Positions 25,411-36,642 of a stretch of DNA of 64,000 nt are shown here, one piece after another. A program made the position numbers and the translations under genes. The stretch is taken from assembly GCA_905250115.1 (NCBI GenBank), contig CAJNOI010000007.1:669796-733795 (forward strand), in the 5' to 3' direction. Numbering within the stretch: position 1 is the stretch's first letter; every line of letters begins with the position of its first letter. The notes beneath the pieces were generated by a model. That model made no database searches, had not been told where the DNA came from, and saw only the letters and a list, made by a program, of their open reading frames with translations. This stretch comes from Adineta steineri. Lineage: Eukaryota > Rotifera > Eurotatoria > Adinetida > Adinetidae.

Positions 25411-28400
25411 ATGGAATACGAATCATATCAAATGCCAAATTCAATGAATGGACATGGTCATCGTTCTCATGTCCGCAATGGTGGAATGGATGAATACATG
25501 ATGCAAGAACATATTGAATCAATGAATGTTCAATTAAGTTCAACACGTGCACAACGTATTCGTGCTGCTATTTTTCCTGAAACACTTGAAGATGGTGCTT
25601 CCAATGGTTTATCAACTCCAATGCCTTCAACACAATTTGTTAACGGTCAACCAACAGCAGTACAAAAATTATCTGAACCATCTCAATTATTAAAAAATGC
25701 TGTTATTGATATAATTAATTATAAAGAAGATGCTGAAATAACTGAAAAAGCTCTTCCGGAATTAATTCGTTTACTTAATGATGATGATCCAATTGTTTCA
25801 GGACAAGCCGCATTAATTTTACATACATTAGCTAAGAAAGAAGCTAGTCGATTAGCTTTATCAACACCACAAATGATTCAAGCATTAATTCAAGCTATAT
25901 CAAATCCACGTGCTAATGATGAAACACGTCGTGGTGTTGCAGGAGTTTTTCATTGTTTATCACAACAAAAACAAGGCCTTGTTCTTCTTTTCAAAAGTGG
26001 CATTATTCCAATTCTTGTTCGATTATTAGAGTAAATAATTTTTTTTTTGAAAATAATATTTTTATTTGTCTCTTATAGTTCATCAATGGAATCAGTTGTT
26101 AATTATGCACTATCAACATTACACAATTTATTATTACATTTAGAACATGCAAAATTAGAAATTCTTCGTTGTGGTGGTTGTCAAAAAATGGTTGGATTAT
26201 TAAACAGCAATAATCCAAAATTTTTAGCTATACTTACTGATTGTCTTCATATGTTAGCTTTTAATAATGAAGAAGTTAAGGTAAATCAAAGATAAGAGCT
26301 TTTTTTCGATTTTAGTTTTATATGTTTCCTTTCACATTCATTCAGAATATCTTTTTCTTTGGTAAGTTTTGCATCATTGACTAAACAGCTTCTTGTTTAT
26401 TATTTGGTAACGCGCCTATGCAGCCTATATATTATTTAATTTAAATAACTTATTTTTATTTGAATAAGCATTTTTTGGAAAAAGTTTATTAAACGATAAT
26501 ATATTGTTTAGATTATTATTGAATCAAGTAATGGTCCACAACAATTATTACGTATATTAGAATTAACTGATTATGAAAAACTTTTATGGACAACAACACG
26601 TCTTCTTCGTGTTTTATCTGTTAGTCCATCAATAAAATTAGTTATGGTATCAAAAAATGCAATTCAAATACTTGAAAAACAATTATATCAACCAATAAGT
26701 TTACGTGTTCAACAAAATTGTTTACAAATTCTTCGAAATCTATCTGATCAAGCTGTTAAATTAGTACGTTGAAAGAAAAAAAAACAAACATTCTTATTTT
26801 TAACATTTTTTTTTTTCAGGAAAATCTTGATTCACTTCTTCGTTTACTTATTGAATTATTACAAACAAATGATTTAATAACTGTATCATGTGCAGTTGGT
26901 ATTATATCGAATCTAACATGTAATAATCAATATAATAAAATGGCTGTTGTTCAATCAAATGGTGTACATGCATTAATTAATACAATAATTCAAGGTCAGG
27001 ATAAAGAAGAAATTTTAGAACCAGCTATATGTGCCTTAAGACATATAACATCTCGACATTCACATGCTAGTGAAGCTCAAGATGCTGTTAGAAATTTAAA
27101 TGGTCTTTTACCAATTGTTGAATTACTTAATCCATCATTATATTCATGGCCTATTATTAAATCAACTATAAGTTTAATAAGAAATTTAGCTTTATCACCA
27201 AATAATCTTCCAATATTACGTGAAACAAGTTCAATACAAAAATTAGCTCAATTACTTGTTCGAAGTCATCAAGAATTACAAAGACAACAACCTAATGTGG
27301 AATTAATTGATAATTATATACGTATGGATGATATACTTGAAGCATGTGTTAGTGCCTTACATATTCTTGCAAAAGATCAACAAAATAGAGTTATTATACG
27401 TGATCTTGATTGTATTCCATTATTTGTTCGAGTAAGAAATTTTTCATTTTAAATATATATATGAAATAATTTAATTTGGTAATCGCTATAGCTTCTCTAT
27501 CCACCATCAAATGTATCAATTCAACGTGCAGCTGCAGGAGTTTTATGTGAACTTGTTAATGATCGTTTATGTGCTGATATAATTGAAAAACAAAATTGTA
27601 CACAAAAATTAACTGAATTACTTAAATCGAATGATGAGGGTGTTGGTTAGTTTATTCACATTTTTTATTTTGTAATTTATTCAAAAATATTATTTTTTTT
27701 TATTTATAGCTACATATGCTGCAGCAATTTTATTCCGTTTATCTGATGATAAACCATATGATATGAAAAAACGTTTATCTCAAGATGTTACATCAGCATT
27801 ATATCGTGATGAACACCTGATGAATAATGTAGGTTATTAATTTTTCAAAAAAACTAGAAATAATCTTTAGTGTTAATCAAGTAAAGAGAATATCGATAAT
27901 TATTGAAGTTCTTATGAATCTTAAAATTGTTTTATGAGTAAAAAAGACGGTTTATTGATAGTTGACTTATTGCTATTCAATAAAACTTTAGGAGGCATAT
28001 TCTGTGCTCAAACATATCATAAAAAAATGTACTTAGCGAGTCCTTGATGTTTAAAATTTACCTGCAAACAATCAGATGAGATTATCAGAAAAAAAAGGGT
28101 GAAGAAGAGGACAGAAGTTTACCCGCGGATGTGTGTGCACTAGAAATCAAGGTCTTTAGTTAGTTTTTCTGTTATAGTATGTTTCATACTATTTAACCTA
28201 TAATGTTGTTCGAATAAAAATTAATTATCTTTTTATTTTAGCATTATGGCTTAGTTAATGGTTCAAGTGGTGGTTCTTATTCAAATCCATATCGAAGTAC
28301 TCCACCACCTTTACATGATGTACCAAGTATGAATTATTATGCATCAGAAGGTGCAGGTGGTAGTGGTCTTGGAAGTTTAATAGATAATCAAGTGCTAGTT

Positions 28401-28511
28401 GGCGATCGTGATATGATGCAAGCATCACCACGTTCTTCAAGTCATCATCAAACTCCACCACCACCTCATAATAATTCACAAATGGCGGCTTGGTTTGATA
28501 CTGACTTATGA
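25411..28511 (+). CDS. Beta-catenin paralogue A (armadillo; adhesion-type, no phosphodegron)
   Basis: Seven exons: 25411-26030, 26079-26280, 26512-26763, 26820-27431, 27492-27645, 27710-27828, 28242-28511. The N-terminus ([20 protein letters not shown]...) has no DSGxxS destruction box. It then carries [11 protein letters not shown] and MPSTQF, the alpha-catenin-binding region, and INYKEDAEI with the Y142 equivalent. The armadillo array is complete through [20 protein letters not shown]. Groove residues matching human K312, K335, R386, N387, N426, K435 and H470 are all kept. The tail ends MAAWFDTDL, identical to the conserved vertebrate C-terminus and a class I PDZ ligand. Beta-catenin links cadherins to actin and co-activates TCF in Wnt signalling. 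Lack of a degron suggests a stable, adhesion-biased form. An in-frame upstream ATG (25348) would add MIILSIGCERLISFF..., unlike any beta-catenin, so 25411 is preferred. Confidence 0.93.
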
Positions 28512-28781
28512 AATTGAAATGAATGTAGTTGTAGAATTTTTTCAATTTGTGTGCATATATATATATATATCTATCTATTTACGTCAGAGGATTAGATATC
28601 TCTTTTAATCAATACATTTATTGTCATTTCTTTGAGATCTGTAATGTTTTGTGTGTGCGCGTGTGTGTAATATATCTTTGATTAGTCTCTTTTCGCATGA
28701 TTTGACGAATGATAATGAATAAATTTTTGTTCTTCCATTGTATTTGTAGATTTTTTGAAAAGAAAAAAGAAAATAATAAGA

Positions 28782-29788
28782 ATGATTTCACGTAATCTAC
28801 TTCGCACAGTTTTATCATCAAATATTCAGGTTTTATTCTTTTTATTCAATCGATAACAAAATAATTATTTTAATTATCACAGAAATCTTGTGGTTTACAA
28901 CGAACATTTGGAATATTCAGTGGTGGATCATCAAAAAATGATACACCTCGATCGAAAGTTTATTTGTAATTGATTTCTTTTCAATGTATTTATCAATAAT
29001 TTATTTACTTTTTAACATTTAGTGATGTTAATGTTGAAGATAAACCATTAGGACGAATTACATTTCAAGTTAGTTAAATCTAATATATATCTAAGTAGCT
29101 TTTTTTTGTTATTTTTAGCTTTATAATGATGTTGTTCCAAAAACAGCAGGTATAGAAATAAAATTTATTTTTAATAAAATAAACAAATGTTCGTTTTTTA
29201 TAGAAAATTTCCGTGCATTATGTACTGGTGAAAAGGGCTTTGGTTATAAGAATTCAATTTTTCATCGAGTAATTCCTAAATTTATGTTACAAGGTGGAGA
29301 TTTTGAACGACAGTAAGTGATTATTATTTTACATAAGAACCATATAGAGATGGGTTTTTTATTTTAGTAATGGTACTGGTGGTTATAGTATTTATGGAAG
29401 TAAATTTGCTGATGAAAAGTAAATAATTTTTTGTTTTATGAAAAATACAAAAATAAAGAATATTTTTGTTGAATGTAGCTTTAAAATTACCCATACAAAA
29501 GAAGGTTTACTTTCAATGGCAAATGCAGGTAAAAATACAAATGGCTCTCAATTCTTTATTACAACAGTATCAACTCCATGGCTTGATGGTAAACATGTAT
29601 GTATTCTATAAAAATAAATATTGATTGAATAACATATAATATTTGTTAAGGTTGTCTTTGGTGAAGTTATTGATGGTATGGATACAGTAAAAAAAATTGA
29701 ATCAATGGGCTCTCAATCAGGCAAAACACAAAAGAAGATTACAATTGCCGATAGTGGTGTATTAGACAGTGATAAACCACAAAAATAA
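28782..29788 (+). CDS. PPIF: Cyclophilin-type peptidyl-prolyl isomerase, probable mitochondrial form
   Basis: About eight exons encoding roughly 205 residues. The N-terminus [20 protein letters not shown] then [11 protein letters not shown] is basic and without acids, like a mitochondrial presequence. The domain follows: [76 protein letters not shown] and [13 protein letters not shown]. The catalytic Arg (HRV), Phe-Met-x-Gln, QFF and the cyclosporin-contact Trp (WLDGKH) are present. Family enzymes speed Xaa-Pro isomerisation; the mitochondrial member gates the permeability transition pore. Only about 270 bp separate it from the end of beta-catenin A. It shares several intron positions with the cyclophilin at 33206, for example after RITFQ/RITFK. 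A cytosolic product from an internal ATG is not excluded. Confidence 0.9.
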
Positions 29789-30619
29789 TTTAGAAACAAA
29801 AAACAGAACCAACGCTTCCATTTTTCCCGCTAGAAAAATTCTCACATATCGTGCTTTTTTTCAACCCTGTGAATATGCTCTGTTTTGTAGCAATAGATTG
29901 CATGTAACACTTTTACTATTGTTACGTTTTTTTTCGATACAGAGAAATAAAAAAAAGAATATTTCGCTAGTTGCATAATTCATTTCATAAATTGAGAAAT
30001 GGTCAATCGATTATCTCGATTATGTAATTAAAATATACGTATGTCATCCTCGGCTTGAATCGAGTACAATGGAGAAGAAAAATGTGGGTCAATAAGTTTA
30101 ACTTTTCATCTTTAAAAAGTCCGTACAATCACTTGTATGTCAATTGTACAAATTTTAACCTTGATAGATGGCGTTTTAATCAAAATAATTATAAATTGTT
30201 TCCTATTAATATATATATATATTGATATCATAATATTTGTTGTATATATTGAAGAACTAAAATAATTTCAATAGATTAAGAAGGATATGGAAAGATTGAT
30301 AAAGAGAGGGTTCGATAGTTACAAGTAACCAAGAGATGTTTTTATTGGCTTAGAAAAGACAACGACGAATGGATATCCGTTTGAAAACGGACAAAGAGCG
30401 ACCGCCGTGTCGGTTGCTTGGTGTTCTTCATTTTATTTTCATTTTTCTTTCTCTCGTTCTCGAGTTCATCATTGACGCATACATTAAATATAGTTAGGTA
30501 AGCATAATGAACATATAACAATGCATTTCTCTGAAATGTAATAATAGACAGACAGAGAGAGAGATAATAGAAATAATGTACATGAACGATTCTTTTCTTT
30601 TTCCCTCTAGTTAATAATT
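29789..30619. other. Spacer upstream of beta-catenin B
   Basis: Cyclophilin 3' flank and the beta-catenin B leader. A strong pyrimidine tract ending CCCTCTAG (30609-30610) lies 9 bases before the ATG, so the mature leader is probably formed by cis or trans splicing here. Otherwise nothing recognised. Confidence 0.5.
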
Positions 30620-32864
30620 ATGGATTATCCGCCTTCAATGCATCATCAGATTCCTCATCCTGGTAAACCACAAATGCATCATCCTCATCATCCTCTTCTC
30701 TCAAATCAATTACAACCAATTAGTTCCGATAGTCATACATCAATGTGGCTCGATGATCCATATTCAATGTCAACAGCATGTCCATCACAACGTGATTCAG
30801 GATTTAATTCTCGACCGGCTTCATTACGTAGTAATGAATCCACAGGTAATACACCTAATCATCATGGATCATCATCAGGTTATGAACAAATACCTCCTCA
30901 TTTATCAAATGATTTTGAAAATACGCATCCACAATATACAGAAATGCAATCAACACAACCTCCGACAAAACCAGATCCTACTCAAGTCATACCTGAATTA
31001 CTCACATTATTAATGGAAGATGATCCAGTTATTATACGTGAAGCTGTTTTACTTACACATATATTAATTAAAGAAGGTGGTGAAAGTCGATCAGAAGTTA
31101 TTCGAAATCGAGAGGTATGACAAAGAAAAATCTGATCATTTTCTTTATTTAATAAATTATTTTTATCTTTTTAGTTAATTAATGCATTGTTAGAAACTTT
31201 CTCAAAAGATGCGGGTGATGGAAAAATAACTTATGTATTAGCTAATTTATTTCATTCACTTTCTCAACAACAAGAAGGTTTACGTATCATATATGATTGT
31301 GGTGGTATTGCAAGATTAATTCAAATCCTCGAGTATGATTTTTGAAAACTATTGTTTTCTCTATAAAAATTATCTTTATTTTTGTATCTATAGTTCTGCT
31401 GATAATACAGTTAATTTTGCAATAACAGCATTACATAATTTTTTAATTGTTCTTCAAGATCAAGCATCGGATGAAATTCAACGATGTGATGGTATAAAAA
31501 AATTTATTAATTTATTAGACAGTTCAAATGATAAATTATTAACATTAGTAACTGATAGTTTACTTAAAATGTCAAGTTATAATATAAAATCGAAATTATT
31601 TATACAAAACAATGAACAATGTATTCAGCGTCTTTTATCTATATTTGATACAAATAAATATGATAAATTATTATTAATAATATCAAAATTACTTCCAATA
31701 ATATCATCAGGAAATGAATTAAATAAACGTATTATTTTACAATTAAATGGATTAAATATATTAGAAAAACATTTACGAACAACAAAAAGTATTCGAATTA
31801 GACATAATTGTCTAATTACATTAAGAAATATATCGAATCAAGCAACACGAATGGTAAGCATTGTTTTGATAATATACCGTGTTTTATCCAGGGTGTCTTT
31901 GTTTGAGTGTACGAATCGAAATATTCGATACGCGCCGCCTATCAGTTTTTTTGAGTGGATGAATAGAAATTTCAGGTGCACCCCGCCCACACAGTCCTCT
32001 TCGCTAGATAAAACACTGATAATACATTGTGCGGTGAGGATGTGGGTGGTGGTTAATAATGTTTCATAGGAGAGGAAAAGTTTAGATAGTGACAATGCAT
32101 ACTGACTACTGTAAAACAATGTTTTTTATTTTTTAGCGTGATATTGATTCATTAATTCAACAACTAACAGGAATATTATTAACTGATGATCGTCAATCAG
32201 TTATCTGTTCGTTTGGTATACTTAGTAATTTAACAGCAGATAATCGAACGAATAAGAGTTTATTTGTTAAATTAAATGGTGTACAAACAGTCATGCAAAA
32301 TTTAATGGTGAACACAGATGGAAATGATGATCTTATTGAAGTAGCTTTGTGTACACTTCGACATATAACAGCTCGTCATGATTTAGAAAATGAAGCACGT
32401 GAAACAATAAGAAAATCTTATGGAATTGGAAATATTGTTAAATTTTTACGAGATAAAAATTTTAAAGAACATTGGGGAATAATAAAAGCAACTGTTGGTT
32501 TAATAAAAAATTTAAGTTTATCACAAACAATAATTCCATATCTATGTGAACAGAATGCTGTTCGAAAATTAATTGAATTATTAATTAATCTTGATCATGA
32601 ACGAATGAAATTATCTGAAGAAAATAATCGATATGATGTATTAATGGAAATTATTATTGGAACATTAAATAATTTAGCAAAAAATTCATCATGTAGATCG
32701 ATTATTAAAGAAATGAATTGTACATCAATTTTAATTCGTGTAAGTGAAAAATTATTGAATATATAATTCTATTCTATTGTATTTTATTTTAGTTATCACA
32801 TTTACCGTCATGTTCTCTTGAACAATCAGCAAATAGTTTAATGAATGAATTAAATGTCGATTAA
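30620..32864 (+). CDS. Beta-catenin paralogue B (degron-bearing, C-terminally truncated)
   Basis: Five exons: 30620-31114, 31175-31332, 31394-31853, 32138-32739, 32793-32864; about 595 residues. The His/Pro-rich N-terminus contains RDSGFNSRPASLRS: DSGFNS matches the human DSGIHS degron (S33, S37), and a Ser falls exactly at T41 with another one residue from S45. The FPETL alpha-catenin site is absent; armadillo repeats start at VIPELLTLLMEDDP. Groove residues equivalent to human K312 (IKSKLFI), K335 (YDKLL), R386/N387 (LRNIS), N426/K435 (NLTADNRTNK) and H470 (LRHITARH) remain. The protein stops LSHLPSCSLEQSANSLMNEL-NVD, within about repeat 11, so repeat 12, helix C and the transactivation tail are missing. 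It probably is degraded in a Wnt-dependent way and could bind TCF, axin or cadherin without activating transcription. Splice points match copy A at ILD-S and elsewhere. A hAT-like MITE sits in intron 3. Confidence 0.9.
31877..32018. mobile_element. 142-bp hAT-like MITE in intron 3 of beta-catenin B
   Basis: Ends are CCGTGTTTTATCCAG and, on the other strand, CAGTGTTTTATCTAG (13 of 15 identical). Flanking 8-mers are ATAATATA (31869-31876) and ATAATACA (32019-32026), a 7/8 target-site duplication as made by hAT transposases. The interior is richer in G+C than the surrounding intron and contains two related direct subrepeats (TTTGAGTG... near 31903 and 31951). No coding capacity, so non-autonomous. 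It accounts for about half of this 284-bp intron, the longest in the gene. Confidence 0.78.
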
Positions 32865-33205
32865 AATCATCTTTTTTTGTCTGCAGTGTTTCGTTTACCT
32901 TCTAAACATCTGGCATTTTCTATTTTTGTTTTTGAGTCAATGTTCTTCTATAAATCTAATCTCAATCTTTTTTTTCCTACTGTATTATTAATTGGCCTAT
33001 TGTCAGATGTTGTTTGATATATCTATTTTTTCTTGCTATGTGTATGCTTCTTTCCTTATTTAGATATGCGTTTATACATATTGTGCAATGGACTTTGTAT
33101 TATTTTTTTCCTGTTGTTTCTTTAAATAACTGGTGTTTTCACCAAGATGATAATGTTAAATAATATTCTAGATCTACTTTTCTTCTTAATCAAATCTTCG
33201 ATATA

Positions 33206-33980
33206 ATGTCTGGCAACGTATTCTTCGATGTTTCAATCGATGGTAAAGCAGCTGGTCGTATTACATTCAAAGTACGATAGAAACACTTGCTTTGTTTTAT
33301 GATATACGTGATATTTTTCTTTTATCTAGCTTTATGATGATGTAGTACCAAAGACGACAGGTATTTTATAAAATATGCCCTTTAGAAATATTAATAATAT
33401 ATTTTATTTTTTAGCTAATTTCCGTGCATTATGTACAGGAGAAAAAGGATTTGGTTATGAAGGAAGTTCATTCCATCGTGTTATTCCACAATTTATGCTT
33501 CAAGGTGGTGATTTCACTCGAGGGTAAGTTCAAGAAAAAAAAACTTCAATATTTGATAAATATGATATATATTTTTTTAATAGTGATGGCACTGGTGGCA
33601 AGAGGTAAGAGAGATTTTTCTTTGTAATTTAGATAAATATAATTGCGTTTCATTTAGCATCTATGGTGAAAAATTCGCTGATGAAAACTTTCAACTCAAA
33701 CATACAAAACCAGGACTTTTATCAATGGCCAATGCTGGTAAAAATACCAATGGTTCGCAATTTTTTATTACTACAGTAGTAACATCATGGCTCGATGGCA
33801 AACACGTAATATTTTAAATAGATTTTTACGTATTTCATATATAGATTTTCTTTTTTCTATTAGGTTGTCTTTGGTGAAGTTGTTGATGGTATGGATCTTG
33901 TCAAGAAAATTGAAGGCTTAGGTTCGGATTCTGGCAAAACAAAATCCAAGATTACCATTACCAAATCTGGCACAGCTTAA
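33206..33980 (+). CDS. PPIA: Cytosolic cyclophilin A-type peptidyl-prolyl isomerase
   Basis: [20 protein letters not shown] begins directly with the first beta strand, with no targeting sequence; length about 165 residues, standard for cyclophilin A. Key segments: [36 protein letters not shown], a tiny exon DGTGGKS (about 33584-33604), [40 protein letters not shown]. Catalytic Arg, Phe, Gln, the QFF Phe and the Trp of WLDGKH are all kept, so it should be active and cyclosporin-sensitive. It lies about 340 bp after beta-catenin B, repeating the beta-catenin/cyclophilin order of the preceding pair. Cytosolic folding helper; abundant expression expected. Confidence 0.95.
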
Positions 33981-34400
33981 TAAAGAATAAAATAAAAACA
34001 AGTACAAACGGACGTAGCGATATTCATCTGTCCCTTTTTCACTAAGTGTCGTTCGTTTGTATGTTTTTATATGTTTCTTTCATTTTAATCCTGCTAAACT
34101 ACATCAAACTATTTCCTATATAAGGCCACTTGATTCAAAAAAAACGTTAAAAATAAAAATATAAGCGTTCATAAAATGACTAAATATTATTATTGATTTT
34201 TTCATTGATGCATTCATAGATTAAAGAAAAAAGTATCTTCTACTTTAATAACGATCATAACAGAAACTAATCGGGGACTTTTGATTTACTTTTTTCATAC
34301 AAAATCATTATGTATTTATTTGCTTCGTTTGCATTCACACACGATAACAAAAAGGAAATACTTTTTAGAAAATAAACAAAATAAAATTGTCTGTATTAAA

Positions 34401-35135
34401 TCATGATTTAATTGAATTAGCAAAATGTACTGTATTAGTTGTTGTTGATGGTGGATTATCATCAATCGCATAACAACGCAAATGTTGATAATGACTTGAA
34501 CCATCACGACGTATTGGAACAACTGGTTTCTCACGAAAATATCGAAGTCTAACAAAATAAATATATTCAATATTACAAAAACAAAATAAAATAATAAAAT
34601 AATATTTAAACCTTTTCCCCATTAATCCAGCTGATTGACTATCTCGTAGTCTATTAATTGTATCAGAAACATTACTTGCTATTGTTTCATCATCTATAAC
34701 TGCATGTTTATTCATAATTACTGGTGGAGCCTAAATTATTTTTATGACCATATGCATATATATTGATTAAGTTATGAAAATTATTATTACTTTCTCTTTT
34801 TCTTTCTCTTCCTTTTCTTTTTCTTCTTCTTCTTCTATTTGTGTTTGTTGAGATTTTGGTAAACTTTTTGGATCAGTTAAAACATCCANNNNNNNNNNNN
34901 NNNNNNNNNNNNNNNNNNNNNNNNNNNNNNNNNNNNNNNNNNNNNNNNNNNNNNNNNNNNNNNNNNNNNNNNNNNNNNNNNNNNNNNNATTTTTATATTA
35001 AAATATTTTCAAGCTCCTCATTTCATATAAACAAATAAATAAATAAATAAAGTAAAATTTACCATTTATTAAATTTGTTATGTATAAATGTTTTTTACAC
35101 CAAGTCTTCCGAATAAGTTCATTTTTTGATGTCAT
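34401..35135 (-). CDS. Unrecognised gene interrupted by an assembly gap
   Basis: Four supported exons on the minus strand: 35135 to about 35064 (MTSKNELIRKTWCKKHLYIT-NLIN); a piece adjoining the gap from about 34887 to 34790 (DVLTDPKSLPKSQQTQ, then a Glu/Lys run); 34732 to about 34613 (APPVIMNKHAVIDDETIASN, VSDTINRLRDSQSAGLMGK); and about 34552-34401 (RLRYFREKPVVPIRRDGSSH, YQHLRCYAIDDNPPSTTTNT, stop). Donors, acceptors and phases agree across the last three exons, so it is a real gene. The missing 100 or more bases (34889-34988) hide part of an exon. No signal peptide, membrane helix or domain that I recognise; it is small, basic and charged. No function is assigned. Confidence 0.65.
34889..34988. 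other. Assembly gap of 100 N
   Basis: A round-number run of N, so the true size is probably unknown. It removes part of an exon or intron of the unrecognised minus-strand gene spanning it. Confidence 0.99.
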
Positions 35136-36642
35136 AGTATTGTGATTAGAAGATCAATATTTGGAAGAATTAATATAAAAACAAGTTGATGTTAATAAAT
35201 AAATAGATAGATATATCTTATCTTATAATTTCGTTGTTTCTTATTTGTCACTATATGATAGTAGTATAGTTTTACGTACGTATGAAAGTCATATAGTATA
35301 ATGCAAACTTGCGTTATGTAAAATTAGAATTCCTTTTAGTATTTACTGAATATAAAATAAAATATAATTAGACATTTGAGATCTCTTCAAATACTTTTTC
35401 TATCTAAACTAAATTAAAAAATGTCAACTTATAACTACATTGATTGAAGTAAATAAAATCAAGAGAATTCGGAGCTGTATAATTCCTTTAGAATGATTAC
35501 AGATGTTGAGACAGTAGTTTTTTTCTTATATAAAAAAAAACTATTTGATTTCTGTTGACATATTAATATATGTACATGTTTATCAGTAGTCAACCATTTC
35601 ATTTCTCAGACACATCATATTGATTTTCGTGCCGCAGTCTGGCACTCTCTCCCACTTGATGTTTTCGCAGTGATGAATTTCTATTCTATTAACTGATCTA
35701 AAAAAAACTTATCTTCAATATTAGATCAATTATTTATCATAAACGATGATTACTTTTACATTTTTGTAAAATGGCTTTATATAACATTTCCTTGAAAATA
35801 TTAAATTACTAAATTTGCATTTTCAAAATAGTGTAATCATATATTCAACATGTCATACTTTGAATTTTTTCGTTCAAGTATTATTGCAAAGAATATTATA
35901 AATCCATCATCCAATAAAAAACATTCCAAATATTGGATAAGTCAAAGGTGAAGTACTAAAATTTTTTTTTATAACTATAATATCCATAATCATGATTTCT
36001 ATAAATAATAGTTTTTTAGTTTTTCTAAATAAATATATACAAGTATGATTATATGTTTTTAGTCTACTAATTATGGTTAAGCTAGTATTTTAATATTTTA
36101 TTAAGCAAATCACTCCCCCGTGAAATAATGATACCTTCATTTATATTCATGTTATTCTACTATGATAATTATAAACAACATAGAAGTTTTAATTAAACAA
36201 ATAAAATTCTTGAATGAACCGCTAATCAACGGTAAACGTCGCATGATAATCAAATATCTTATCTATCTCATATTACACTTGACAAGGTTATCTTGTTATT
36301 AGACTAATTATTATTATATTTCACATGGTTTTCGTTTACATTTGACTAGATAAATTATTTTTTTCTAAATTAACAGAGACTATCTGTTAGAAAAGTTTGA
36401 TATGTACTTTTTTTATCTCTAATGCATATTACAAGTAGTAAGTACTTCTGACAAAAAGCGTAAGATTAAGATCATAATCCTATTATATTTTGTATGTTTT
36501 ATCATTTCATAAAAAAAATATAACGTTGTTTTTCAATACTAGAACCATTATTTTGAAATATATTAGAAAGTTCTTATATTTATGTTTAATCCACGTATTT
36601 TTTATTTCGACAAATAAAACTTTTACATATACATATATATAT
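35136..36642. other. Spacer between the unrecognised gene and the SK channel
   Basis: AT-rich; a short imperfect hairpin around GTGCC..GGCAC near 35629. No exon or RNA gene recognised on either strand. Confidence 0.5.

Noticed and set aside
31838..32119. Open minus-strand frame across beta-catenin B intron 3
   Set aside because: It is an antisense shadow running through the MITE; no start context or homology.
35620..35660. GTGCC..GGCAC hairpin as a possible RNA or terminator
   Set aside because: Only a 5-bp stem in otherwise unstructured spacer; too weak to call.
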